A stretch of DNA of 64,000 bases from Cyclobacterium lianum (lineage in GTDB: Bacteria > Bacteroidota > Bacteroidia > Cytophagales > Cyclobacteriaceae). Numbering within the stretch: the stretch's first letter is position 1; each line of letters opens with the position of its first letter. The notes beneath the pieces are model-generated. The model did not search any database. It worked only from the letters and a program-made list of their open reading frames with translations, and was not told where the DNA came from. Position numbers and translations under genes: made by a program. The stretch spans positions 434,001 to 498,000 of the forward strand of contig NZ_FRCY01000003.1 in the NCBI RefSeq assembly GCF_900143075.1, written 5' to 3'. Positions 43,927 through 53,767 of this stretch are shown piece by piece.

Positions 43927-45114
43927 ATGAGAAAATCTTTCTACCTCGCGATTTTACCTTTGTTTTTGCTTACAAACATTGTATTTGCCACTAAACCTCC
44001 AAGTGTTGACCCCGTTCCTCCTAGGGTTAATGTAGATGGCACCTGGTACAACGATGGCGAAACAGCATACATCGAATGCAGTAAAACAAGTATTACTGTA
44101 TATATTGATCCTTTTTCCACTGGATCCAGTATCATTGGAATAGTGGTGAATCCTTCGGCCAATTTCTCCATTAGCGATACTCCTTATTCTGTTCAAAAAA
44201 CGCTAAATTTAGACCCGGCCCAACAAAACGGATTTATTGATGTAGGCTTTGAATAAAATGATGAAAGAATGACCGTATATATCCGGCAAAAGCCTCCTGA
44301 ACCCATTATTACAGCAGGATCCAACGTTTGTGCTGGCAATAGTGGTAGTTTTACGGCTATCAGTAATTATGATTTTCAAAGCACAAAACCAATAAACCTG
44401 GTTTGGCAGACAACTGGTGGGGTCACCGTTAATGGGAGTAGTAGCTATACGGAACAGCCTGGAGTATCCAGTACAGTCACTATCGCAAATAGTTCTTCGG
44501 GATCCTTTTCTGTCAAAGCTGTTATTGCCGGTTGTAGTAGTTTAGAAAGCACCCCGAAAACCGAAAATATGGGTACGCCGGTCATAGCAAATCCCAATTA
44601 TTGGTTATTTGATTCCTATTCCAATATGTGGCAATTTAGCCAAAGTGTAACCGGGCCTGGAATAACTTATAACTTTTATGTTTCTTCTGGTTCTGCCCAA
44701 CTAAATCAACAGCTTCAGGACTGTTATATCACCACAACAGAGGGAGCTACGGTTTGTGTAACCGGCACAAATTCATGTGGAACAGGTACACCTTATTGTT
44801 TTTACATCCCTCCGGCCAGTGGCCTACTTCGAACAGTTTATCCAAACCCTGTTACCAACCTACTAACTTTAGAATTCAATACCAGTAAATCATCCTATTC
44901 CATTCCATTTGAGGTGATTCTTTATTCTGAAAAAACTATGGAGGCAGTTATTCACCTAACTCAAGAGGAGGTCAATTCACTAGAATCCTTTAAAACAAAT
45001 CACGGAATTGAGATGGATGTAGCAGATTTACCCCGAGGGATTTATTATCTTCATACAATACCTGATAAAAAATCAAAGCTCGCTATTCAAAAGACAAAAA
45101 TCATTTTAGAATAA
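43927..45114 (+). pseudogene. T9SS cargo protein split by one in-frame stop codon
   Basis: Two adjacent frames are really one: 43927-44256 ends in TAA at 44254-44256, and the same frame reads on (AAT GAT GAA AGA ATG ACC) into the frame that continues to 45114. Together they make about 395 residues: signal peptide (MRKSFYLAILPLFLLTNIVF then AT), Ig-like beta modules with paired cysteines, and a T9SS type A sorting domain that begins VYPNPVTNLLTLEF and ends IQKTKIILE. The upstream part alone has export but no sorting signal; the downstream part has sorting but no signal peptide, so the T9SS route is broken unless the stop is read through. There is no frameshift. It could be a recent nonsense mutation or an assembly error. 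Confidence 0.8.
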
Positions 45115-45173
45115 AAAATCGTTATTAATACGAACAAAAAAATACTGACCTTTCACCATTAATTAATCTGATT

Positions 45174-45806
45174 ATGAAATACAGAAATAGAATGGTTGCC
45201 TTTATTGGCGTTGTACTTTTTTTGAGTGCCTCATGGGACGGGTACGGGCAGACCGGTATCCGGATAGGAATTACTGGCGGTGTTAATGCCGGTCAGCTTA
45301 AAAACAGTATTAACCTGACAGATAGGTTGTGGAAGTACAATGCAGGGCTTGCGTTTGCAAAACCACTTTCTGGAGATTTTTCCCTTACAAGCGAACTGGT
45401 CTACAGCAAACAGGGTGGCAGCATAGACGGGTCTCAATCGAACAAATTACTTACTCATTTTGACTACATCGCGCTTCCTGTCCTGGTTCGTTTCAGACCA
45501 GGTGGGAAAAATATTTTCCTCCAGGCAGGTGGCAAGTTTGGGTATCTGCTAAAAGGTGAAAGGTTAAATACCAACAATAGTTCTCCAAATGACATACCGC
45601 ATCTCCGCCAGTGGGACGCTGGAGCATTAGCTGGTCTGGGTTATCGGCTGGGAAACCATATTGTCGTAGATGTCCGGTACTATCATGGACTGGCACCTTT
45701 GATTAAAGATCATTGGATATTGGATGGCGATTTAAATCCAATTTTTTATGGGGCCGACCGATTGGTCCACCGGGTGTGGTCGATGAATCTGACGTATTAT
45801 CTCTGA
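45174..45806 (+). CDS. Outer-membrane beta-barrel protein (PorT-like family)
   Basis: 210 residues with a signal peptide (about 25 residues, cleavage near DGYGQ). The mature part has the eight-strand barrel pattern of the porin-family/PorT-like domain: GIRIGITGGVNAGQLKNSI, AGLAFAKPLSGDFSLTSEL, HFDYIALPVLVRFRPGG, NIFLQAGGKFGYLL, AGALAGLGYRLGNHIVVDV, and a final MNLTYYL. It starts 59 bases after the broken T9SS gene. PorT itself belongs to the T9SS machinery, but this family is large and the likeness is no proof of a secretion role. Structural outer-membrane protein of unknown job. Confidence 0.8.
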   Translation: MKYRNRMVAFIGVVLFLSASWDGYGQTGIRIGITGGVNAGQLKNSINLTDRLWKYNAGLAFAKPLSGDFSLTSELVYSKQGGSIDGSQSNKLLTHFDYIALPVLVRFRPGGKNIFLQAGGKFGYLLKGERLNTNNSSPNDIPHLRQWDAGALAGLGYRLGNHIVVDVRYYHGLAPLIKDHWILDGDLNPIFYGADRLVHRVWSMNLTYYL

Positions 45807-46435
45807 TTGAGAAATATCCCGCCCCTGTGGGGTTCAGGACAACCAGTCAATTCTATAACGATGGGCTGCACCCATCGCTGAGGTATCACGCTCTTTCAGG
45901 GCTGGAATTATGAGTAAGTTTTTTGAGATGGAATGCATTTATTTCAATAGCGTATTCTTGGCTGAATGGAAAACAAACGAGTACCCAGGCACTGAAAGTG
46001 CCGAATACCAAAACACAGGGTGAAGCCCTGTGAAATGAATGCTCCCTACGTGAGACTTCAATCTGCTTTGCCCGCACCACTGAAGCAAAGGGGAGAAACC
46101 GATTTTCCATTAAGTGCAGCTCATTCTCTGTAGCGGTACTCTCCTACAATTTGATGGCAGGATTTTCTGTCTGCCTGATTAAGGTATTGCAGGTAAAAAA
46201 AATTAGGCCTAACAAACCAGTAAGCAGATCCATTGGTTTGTCCTTCAAAAACAGCTCCCTGATGGTATTTATCCCATTCAATTATCGCCGGCGGCATGGG
46301 GTAGCATCCCCGGAGCACTTCCCAGGTTGGCTAAATTTTGTTCCAATCGGGCAATGGCTATAATTTTCATGGTATTCCTGTTTTAATTTTTTTATCGCTT
46401 ATAAGGTTGATTATTTTTCCCTGCCCTATTATCCA
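45807..46435. repeat. Degenerate REP-like hairpin region
   Basis: 629 bases without a gene. Near 45813-45912, CGATGGGCTGCACCCATCG (45859-45877) and the following CTTTCAGGGCTGG match the units at 54.9-56.7 kb (CCGTGGGCTGCACCCACGG, CCTTCAGGCCTG), with the outer stem pairs changed on both sides. GGCACTGAAAGTGCC and CAGGGTGAAGCCCTG (45988-46035) look like the opposite-strand partner units. Further right (46121-46435) minus-strand frames start with plausible signal-like Met but break quickly; I treat these as noise or remnants. Confidence 0.65.
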
Positions 46436-47860
46436 TTAATGACCTTCAAACCAGTATCCCTCAAATTCAGTCCGGATCTTTTCCAAGTCTTCCGTATAGG
46501 CCGGATCATGGGTAAAATGGCTGGTCTCATAGGGATCCTCCTTCAGGTCCATCAGCCGTTCTTCAAATCCGGCGGCATCGTAACGGATGTATTTCAGTCC
46601 GTCTTCCCGGATCACGGCCCTGCTGATCTCCCCTTCAATGCCCAGGGAAGTTCTCCAGTCAATCTCCCTGCCCTCAAATAAAGGCCTTAATTTTCTCCCC
46701 CGGGGATCCGCTTCTGCTGCTATCCCGGCGTAATCCGCCACTGTCGGCAAAATGTCCAATCCCACGGAAACCAGATGTCGGTCATCTACCTGGCCTGCCG
46801 GGATTTTCCCTTTCCACATGGCGGTAAATGGCACTTTTACCGATTCCTCATACAATACGTTTTTATGTTCCAGCCGATGGGATCCATCCATGTCCCCGTG
46901 TTCGCTGCTGAAAATAACGAGGGTTTCTTCCTCGGTTCCACTCTCCATAAGCGCATCCAGGATTACCTGAACATGGGCATCCACCATTTCCGTCAACCGG
47001 GCATAGGCCCAGCGATGCATGCGCCACTGCTCCTCTGTATATTCTTCCCGGGCGCCGCTGCGAAAGGTCCTGGGATCACGATTTAAAAACAGCTCGATGG
47101 CTTTTGCTTCGTCTTCCTGGGGTTCGAAATTGGGAGGTAGCGGTGGACAATATTTCTCAAAAAATTCTTCCCGACTTACACCTTCTGGTATTTGTAATGC
47201 CCTATCCAGATTTGATAATTCCGTTTTGAAATGGGTTTGCAAATGATCCAGATAAGTGGAATCCGCGAAATCTCGTATCGCCATAAAGCAAATATCATGT
47301 GGAATGATCAGGGAAACCGTCATAAAATAGGGGTTTTCATGATCTGCCCTGATGTAGTCGGCGGCCTTACCAGCCAACTCCCCTCTCGCATCTTCGGTAA
47401 GCACCTCAAATCCGACCAGGTCAGGATCTACGAATGCCGGTAGATGCTGTTTGCCCCCATATACCAGGTCGTAGCCGGCCTGTTTCAGGTAGTCGGCCAA
47501 ATTTTCCTTCGAAGCCTCCGGGCTGTCAGCGGGGATATCCATAGAACCCGCATTGTTCCTTACTTGTCTTCCCCGGGAGTCATTATAGAAACCCGGAAAC
47601 CTCCCTGTCATAATGCTTAACCGCGAGGGTGAACATACCGGATTGGTGACGTAGGCACGGGTAAAGCGAATGCCGTTATTGGCAATATAATCCATGGCAA
47701 GGGTTTGCAGGTATTTATTTCCTGAACTGCTCATCATGCTTTCACTTTGCTGATCGGTGAGAATCAAGATAATATTTGGCCGGATTGCCTTCTCCTTACA
47801 GGAATGGAGCGCTAGAAGACATAAAAGAGAAAAAACCGGCGAGAGGATACTAATTTTCAT
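46436..47860 (-). CDS. Sulfatase (lipoprotein, CSPSR type)
   Basis: 474 residues. Signal with lipobox LALHSC (Cys21), so membrane-anchored. The sulfatase core begins RPNIILILTDQQSE, and the active-site motif is CSPSR (Cys76-Arg80), in which Cys becomes formylglycine after maturation. Ca-site residues follow in IFSSEHGDMDGSHRLEHKN, as in the DUF-free arylsulfatase or heparan/choline-sulfatase-like branch. The reaction is hydrolysis of a sulfate ester from a sugar or small molecule. The gene is alone on its strand; the nearest upstream gene is the TPR-like one at 47942. Maturation needs a radical-SAM anSME or FGE gene, which is not in the window. Confidence 0.92.
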   Translation of the reverse strand: MKISILSPVFSLLCLLALHSCKEKAIRPNIILILTDQQSESMMSSSGNKYLQTLAMDYIANNGIRFTRAYVTNPVCSPSRLSIMTGRFPGFYNDSRGRQVRNNAGSMDIPADSPEASKENLADYLKQAGYDLVYGGKQHLPAFVDPDLVGFEVLTEDARGELAGKAADYIRADHENPYFMTVSLIIPHDICFMAIRDFADSTYLDHLQTHFKTELSNLDRALQIPEGVSREEFFEKYCPPLPPNFEPQEDEAKAIELFLNRDPRTFRSGAREEYTEEQWRMHRWAYARLTEMVDAHVQVILDALMESGTEEETLVIFSSEHGDMDGSHRLEHKNVLYEESVKVPFTAMWKGKIPAGQVDDRHLVSVGLDILPTVADYAGIAAEADPRGRKLRPLFEGREIDWRTSLGIEGEISRAVIREDGLKYIRYDAAGFEERLMDLKEDPYETSHFTHDPAYTEDLEKIRTEFEGYWFEGH

Positions 47861-47941
47861 GGGCAGTACTTAAAATAGAGTCGAATAAAACAAAAATTGT
47901 CATTCATTCACAACTATTTTTTAACAAAGCATCAACGACCA

Positions 47942-48658
47942 CTAGTTGCCCTTTCTTATTTGGATGGCTTTCTCAGCGTATTTTCTATACCATTCTATCG
48001 GGCAATGCTGCCTGAAGTTTTCAAGGGCGCTTATTATTTGCTCATCGTCTTTCGAATGCGCCAGCGATACCTCAAGATCAGAAAGTTTGCGGTTCCAGAT
48101 ATGATTGGTAGTACGCAGGGCATTTACCGTCTCAATAGGATCGGTTGGTGTTTCCGGAAAGCCCAAATCGGCAATTACATGCGTGATAATCCGTTCATAA
48201 GCCTGGTTGAAAGGTTCGTAGGCTTCCTTTAATACGTCCACGTATCCGGCGAGGATATTCAATCTTTCAAAGGAAGATTTAGCGTTGTCCAGATTGTATA
48301 GCCCGATTTCGGCCCAATATATCGCTTCGCCGAATTCCTTCATCTGCCGGTTGGATCGGATCACCAAGCCGATGACATGAAAGTATAGAGAGGGATGGTG
48401 GCTGGGGGCCAAATGCTCGATGACTTTTTTAAAATGGGCGATTGCCTGAGGATACCTGCCGGCCTGACAATAGCAAAAACCGATCTGATTGTGGAGTTTT
48501 ACGGCATACACATCAGGATCCATGCTTTCTATTATTGTCTCAGCGTAGCTGTTTACAAGCTCAATTTGCTGTTGATAATCCCAAATCGGAATATCTCTGT
48601 ACAATTTAAGTACGATTTCTTTTGGTAAAAAGTCGGATGTTAATTGGTCTTTATTCAT
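47942..48658 (-). CDS. TPR-like hypothetical protein
   Basis: 238 residues, helical, with tetratricopeptide-like units: KLHNQIGFCYCQAGRYPQAI then AHFKKVIEHL (about 54-83) is the clearest, and FGEAIYWAEIGLYNLDNAKS resembles another. No signal peptide, no catalytic motif. It may be a scaffold or regulator; nothing more can be read. Upstream gap of 427 bases is empty, and the sulfatase downstream is 81 bases away on the same strand, so they might be co-transcribed. Confidence 0.65.
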   Translation of the reverse strand: MNKDQLTSDFLPKEIVLKLYRDIPIWDYQQQIELVNSYAETIIESMDPDVYAVKLHNQIGFCYCQAGRYPQAIAHFKKVIEHLAPSHHPSLYFHVIGLVIRSNRQMKEFGEAIYWAEIGLYNLDNAKSSFERLNILAGYVDVLKEAYEPFNQAYERIITHVIADLGFPETPTDPIETVNALRTTNHIWNRKLSDLEVSLAHSKDDEQIISALENFRQHCPIEWYRKYAEKAIQIRKGN

Positions 48659-49085
48659 GCTTAATGCTGTTCAGGCCATTGCCCTACAAAAACCACAAAC
48701 ATATTCCTGAACCATCCCCGCAGTTTGCCTAAATAGTTATTCAGCTCGAATAGCACTTACCGAATAATCCACCTAAAACCTAAACGACACCTCCAGGCCT
48801 AAACCGGGTTTGTTGAGGCCAAACTTAAATTGCCTGAAACGTTTTGTCCACCTGAAAGAACCAGGGTTAGCTGAACAATCTGGGAGTAAAAACCCTTGAA
48901 AAACCAACTATCTATCAGTATTTTAATATTACTAAATATTTCTTTAAAGAACATTGAAACCTGCGATTTTCAGTTGCACAATACGGATGTGATCTGGAAA
49001 TAATTTCCGCTCGTCCTGCAACCTATTTTGAGAATCCTGGATGTAAATCCTAAATATTTTTAAAGGTAAGGATTGAAAAGTCTGC
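48659..49085. other. Intergenic region, nothing recognised
   Basis: 427 bases between two minus-strand genes. GGATGTAAATCC at 49039-49050 resembles the stem-variable palindromes with a shortened core. No terminator with a convincing T-tract. Confidence 0.4.
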
Positions 49086-52000
49086 TTACTCGTCCAGCTC
49101 CCGAGCAGTCCAGGGTTTGGTTCGTCCGGAGACCTCCGCCCGGGTTTTCGTAACCGTTTCGGGAGCTACTTCCGCCGATCCGTCTCCAAATTCCTTGCGG
49201 ATGTAGGTGAGGACATCAGCGATCTCCTGGTCGCTCATTCCACCCATAGGAGGCATAGGAATGGACTGGGTTCCGGCGCCGTATTGTTCTCCCGCTACGT
49301 CGATGGGCCCGGTAAGCCCATGGAGCACGATTTTGATGAGCTTCGTTTCGTCTCCTGTGACCCGCTTCGAACCCATCAGGGGCGGATACACGTCTGGCAA
49401 CCCTTTGCCACCGGGCTGATGGCATGACTGACAGGCCTTTTCATACAAGGCTTCGCCGATTGAAACGATCGCCGGTCCCTGATCCAGCAGCTCCCGCAAA
49501 AAGTTATTCTGAACCTCGGACACAAGGTTGAGTTTCCCTTCCTGAAAAGGAGTTTCCCAGAGCACCTGAAGGGATCTTGCGCTCTGTCTTAAAGCGTACT
49601 GTAGAAAGGGGTCCATTTCATGTTCTAGCGCTGCAGTTACCACTTCGATCGCATGGATCTCCCTCAGGTAGCTGGCGGCTATCACGGCCTCCAGGCGGAC
49701 CCTGGGCTGGGCATCGTTTACCAGTTGCCTTAGCCAATCGAGGGCTCCACCTTCCAGCCGGGAGCCCCAATCTCCCAGCACGCGGGCACCATAGGCCCGA
49801 ATCCGAAAATCCTTCGACTGCAATAAGCGATCGAGCAATTCCGGTCGGACCGTTTCATGCGCCTGGTAGACCCCTATCAACTCGAGGAGAAACTGATCTT
49901 TGCGATCCTGAAGATCCAACCCATCTGCCGCCACCACTACCATTTCCGTTGGCTGGTAATAAAGCAGACGCTTCGCCTGGTATCGTATCCATCGCTCCTG
50001 AGAATCCAGCAGTTCAAGCAATTGGCCTGCATCCATCCCAGATAAATCAGGGTAGTTAAAGGAGGATCTGGAATCTGCTGAAATCCTCCAGATGCGGCCA
50101 TGTGATTTGTCCCGTCGGGGGTCGGCATAGCTCGCCTGGTAGTGACCAATGATCGGGTTGAACCAATCTGCCACATACAAAGCCCCATCAGGCCCTACAG
50201 AGACATCCACCGGACGAAACGAATTATCGGAGGATGTGATCAATCGGGGAAGCTGTTTGGTAGCAAATCCGGAACCTGCATCCTCGAATTGGTGCAATTC
50301 CACCACAGAACCGAAGTATCCGGCGATCAGTGCCGCACCTTGTAGTGCTTCGGGCATGGCTGATGTCCCAATGATTGCAAGGGAGGTCGTTTTAGGAGAG
50401 GTCTGAAATAACGGACCTACATCGTGATATTGCTCGGGATTGTTTTTTTCGTAGGCCGTGTTCGGATCTTCATGATAGCGGGACTCGTCTTGTTCCGGAA
50501 ATGGTACCAAACCGGGCACAGTCCAATAGCCTTCCGGGCGATCTCCCGTCTTGTGAAAGACCTGGCCATGGTCGTCAAAGGCAACGCCCCAGCAATTGGC
50601 ACCCGCCATTCCCCCTCCGAAAAAACTCACCAATTTCAGGCGCCGGGGATGATATCGCCAAACCCCGGCCCGATCCAGACGGACAATTCCATGTGGCGTT
50701 TCCACCCGGGAAATGGCATGGAGTCCCTGGGTGAACCACAATGTCCCATCTGGACCATGCGTAATGCTGTTCACCATTTGATGGGTATCTCCTACGCCAA
50801 AACCAGAGAATATTACCTCTCTCTCATCGGCCTTCTTGTCCCCGTCACTGTCACGGAGATAGAGGATCCGATCGAAGTCGCAGACGTAGACCCCGTCTCC
50901 ACCCGGTTCAATGCCTTGAACCATGCTCAGGTTTTCGGCAAACCGCCACGAACTATCTGCCACCCCGTCACGGTCCCGATCCTCCAGGACCTGAATGTAA
51001 TCCTGCGGAGGCATCCCGGCCAGTGTCTGTGGGTACGAGGGTGAACAGGCTACAAAGAGTCTTCCCTGCTCGTCCCATGCGAATTGCACGGGATTCACTA
51101 CTCCTTCCAGCTCTGATGCGAAAAGATTGACCGAATAACCTTCTGCAGTCGTGAACGCGGCCAGTTGTTCTTCTGGTGTCAAGGCATCAATCTCACTGTA
51201 CACCACCGGAGCGACTGATACTCCCGCTGTGTCCTTTCCAGCGATCCGGTCGTAAATGACGGCATCTGCTTTTTCCACAAGGGGCAACTGCTGCTCAAAT
51301 GCGACCTGAAGCGAGGGCTCAGCCCCGGCACCCTGCCCATACATCTGATTCACGCGGTCTCCGTAGACAAAGGACCAGTTTGCCGGCCGCCAAAAATCGA
51401 ACCATAGCCGGTTTTTCTGAACGATGGCCTGACGGACCGCCTCCGAAGGTATCTCCCCGATTTCAACATCCAACTGCCTGGCAATTTCCGCACTCACCCG
51501 GCGAAGCCCCGCCGGTGTAAGATGAATTCCATTCTCAGTGAGCCGATTTCCGGAAGGCATTCTGGTCAGATCCACAAATAGCGCATTGCGTTGAGCCGCG
51601 ATCTTTTTCATCGATTGCACATACAACTGAAGGTCGTCATTCCTTTCCCTAAGATCGGGTGCATGGGAAGCCAGCGGTTTCTCAAAACGGATGGGTGATA
51701 CCAGCACCAACTTTTGGGTATGGCGGGAAAATTGATCCAGAAAGTGCTGGTAGGCTGCTTCGAAATCCGCCAGCCGGCCGGGTCCATCCAGTGCTTCCAT
51801 CTGACCAAATTGGGCCAGGATCACCGTAGCACCCACCGCATCCAACTGATCGCCCCAATCACCGAAGTTCAGATCACGCCATTGCTCATAGACCAGATCC
51901 CCTTCCCAGGCCATCGAACGGAAACGGGGGCGTTGCCTGGCGAAACCTGCCGCCAAAAGCGACTCCAATTCGCCCGATCTTTGCTCACGTACAAAGTTCT

Positions 52001-52904
52001 CCTGACCTACAAACACGACGACATCTTCTTCCTCCAATTGGAACGCGCCGTCTTCGAAGGGCGGAACCGGCAACCGGGTCTGCAAGGTACCGAAACGACT
52101 CAGGATAGCCTCATTGGGAGGGATGACTGTATCATCCAACTCCTCAATATGCAGGTTTCGGAACGATATTTCGGCTTTGCTGTTGCCGTGGATCTGCAGG
52201 GCGATGTGTCCTTCCAGCGGTAAATCTTCCTCCTGCTCCTGGTAGACAATGGTCTTTTGACCGTTGAGAATGATGGTCACCTGCTTGCCGCGGGCAATGA
52301 CCTCGTATTGGTTCCATTCGCCCGGTCGCTCAATCGAAGCAACGAAATCAGGGTCTGCTTCCGCGAGAAAACGATTGCGCCGGGACTCATCATAAAGGTA
52401 ACCCGTGTAGCCTGCACCGATGTCCGCCTGGTAACCTGCCATCTCATTTGCCGGATTGTTGATTCGCCGGCTGCGAAACTGCACCCCACCGTTCACGAAT
52501 CCTTCTGTGCCTACAAGGCGGTATTCAAGCCGCAGGTGAAAGTTTTTGTAGACCTTGTCCGTCGCCAGAAATTCATTGCGCGGATTCCCCTTCAAACTGC
52601 CGCCAGTAATGACTCCATCCTTAATGCGCCAAACCGATGCTCTGTGGGCATTCCAGCCCCTAAATGACTGGCCGTCAAAAAATGTATCTGAAGTTATTTT
52701 GGACGGAGAACATGTCCACAGCAAGGACACGGAGAAAAGTAGCAGTAAGCACCCGACCTTCCGGAGAATAAACGGACAAAGGTTTAATGGAGTGCATACC
52801 CCCACCTGACCGGATAAAGTGGTCAGCCGGGATTTGGCGCATTCGATAACAGCGATGCCGTGTCCTTGGTATTTTCTGCTGGAAAAGATCTTATCCTTTG
52901 ACAT
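49086..52904 (-). CDS. Multidomain exported protein: DUF1080, SGNH hydrolase, dehydrogenase propeller, HEAT, cytochrome c
   Basis: 1272 residues as an open frame. The lipoprotein-like signal with lipobox LLWTC (Cys65) lies unusually far in; a GTG at 52805 (residue 34) would give a normal leader and may be the real start. After it: a DUF1080 domain (about 75-255, FDGQSFRGWNAHRASV), an SGNH/GDSL-type hydrolase (about 270-475; VVVFVGQENF block, catalytic His in GIHLTPAG), a propeller of the membrane-bound dehydrogenase/sorbosone dehydrogenase type (about 590-950), HEAT-like helices (about 960-1110) and a cytochrome c with CQSCH at 1158-1162 and a candidate Met ligand in SIPMPPMGGM. This order is known from Planctomycetes and related Bacteroidota, usually split over several genes. 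Higher GC than its neighbours. Confidence 0.85.
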   Translation of the reverse strand: MSKDKIFSSRKYQGHGIAVIECAKSRLTTLSGQVGVCTPLNLCPFILRKVGCLLLLFSVSLLWTCSPSKITSDTFFDGQSFRGWNAHRASVWRIKDGVITGGSLKGNPRNEFLATDKVYKNFHLRLEYRLVGTEGFVNGGVQFRSRRINNPANEMAGYQADIGAGYTGYLYDESRRNRFLAEADPDFVASIERPGEWNQYEVIARGKQVTIILNGQKTIVYQEQEEDLPLEGHIALQIHGNSKAEISFRNLHIEELDDTVIPPNEAILSRFGTLQTRLPVPPFEDGAFQLEEEDVVVFVGQENFVREQRSGELESLLAAGFARQRPRFRSMAWEGDLVYEQWRDLNFGDWGDQLDAVGATVILAQFGQMEALDGPGRLADFEAAYQHFLDQFSRHTQKLVLVSPIRFEKPLASHAPDLRERNDDLQLYVQSMKKIAAQRNALFVDLTRMPSGNRLTENGIHLTPAGLRRVSAEIARQLDVEIGEIPSEAVRQAIVQKNRLWFDFWRPANWSFVYGDRVNQMYGQGAGAEPSLQVAFEQQLPLVEKADAVIYDRIAGKDTAGVSVAPVVYSEIDALTPEEQLAAFTTAEGYSVNLFASELEGVVNPVQFAWDEQGRLFVACSPSYPQTLAGMPPQDYIQVLEDRDRDGVADSSWRFAENLSMVQGIEPGGDGVYVCDFDRILYLRDSDGDKKADEREVIFSGFGVGDTHQMVNSITHGPDGTLWFTQGLHAISRVETPHGIVRLDRAGVWRYHPRRLKLVSFFGGGMAGANCWGVAFDDHGQVFHKTGDRPEGYWTVPGLVPFPEQDESRYHEDPNTAYEKNNPEQYHDVGPLFQTSPKTTSLAIIGTSAMPEALQGAALIAGYFGSVVELHQFEDAGSGFATKQLPRLITSSDNSFRPVDVSVGPDGALYVADWFNPIIGHYQASYADPRRDKSHGRIWRISADSRSSFNYPDLSGMDAGQLLELLDSQERWIRYQAKRLLYYQPTEMVVVAADGLDLQDRKDQFLLELIGVYQAHETVRPELLDRLLQSKDFRIRAYGARVLGDWGSRLEGGALDWLRQLVNDAQPRVRLEAVIAASYLREIHAIEVVTAALEHEMDPFLQYALRQSARSLQVLWETPFQEGKLNLVSEVQNNFLRELLDQGPAIVSIGEALYEKACQSCHQPGGKGLPDVYPPLMGSKRVTGDETKLIKIVLHGLTGPIDVAGEQYGAGTQSIPMPPMGGMSDQEIADVLTYIRKEFGDGSAEVAPETVTKTRAEVSGRTKPWTARELDE

Positions 52905-53767
52905 TATTTTTTCAGTTAACTTGTTCTATTGTAACAGGTTATATCCCTAAAATTCTTTAAGACCAAAACTTTGGCCGCTCGTTGCTGGTCGAAGGAAAAC
53001 CGTATGCAAATTTTTAGCCGTCATTCCTACAGGCAAAACTGATGTGCCAATTGATAGAGCAGGTTCAGGTAATTCTTGCCTTCTTCCCGATTTTTAAAAT
53101 CGGTTTATAGGTAATGTTCCATTAAATTATTTTTTTAGACCTTTCTTCCGGTCCAATCTAATGCCTACCTGATAAAGCCCAATTCATCTCCAATATTTTC
53201 AAAAATCCAAATATCTTCCTCAGGGACAAAGTAATGTCAGGATTTTTTTCCAATTGGAGAACAGGTGTTTCAGCCAATAACTTTAAATCCTTGTGGTAGA
53301 GAGAAAGGTAAATGGCCCTGTGTTTACGTTAATGAAGCAGCTCATCCATTTTTTTTCTTCCTCAAAACCGATTGTATAAGAAAAGCGGTAATACATCTAA
53401 ATTTCTTTGTACCAAACCGGCGGAAAAAATTGACATCGCCCAGCACCCTTTGATAATCCACCAGCATCTATTCAATTCTCATCATATTTGTAGTCTTGGT
53501 ACTGTGCTTTTTCCCAAAGGAAAAGAGTATACCGCTCAGAAACAGAAGTGATTTATTATTTATAATTATCTCAACATTAAATGAAAAAGTCGAAATTATA
53601 CTTTTTCACAATATATATATATATTAAAAAAAGATTATAATGGCCAATCGATAACCTATTTTAAACTTATTCTTAGTATTTTCAAAATATTAAATGATCG
53701 CAAAAGGTATATTATGGTATTCCTGTTGTCGGAGAACCAGCGGTAGAAACAATACCAAATCGATAAA
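52905..53767. other. Long divergent intergenic region
   Basis: 863 bases between the large fusion gene and the DUF4221 gene. It turns strongly AT-rich at 53560-53720, including an alternating AT run at 53610-53626. It should contain both promoters. Short plus-strand frame at 53265-53453 has no family-like features and I do not call it. Confidence 0.5.

Noticed and set aside
46121-46318. Minus-strand frame of 65 codons and a neighbouring Met-started frame that looks like a lipoprotein signal
   Set aside because: Too short, no continuation, and lies in a repeat-rich stretch; remnant or chance.
53265-53453. Plus-strand frame of 62 codons in the long gap
   Set aside because: Low-complexity composition (Phe and Lys runs), no linked gene and no sensible start context.
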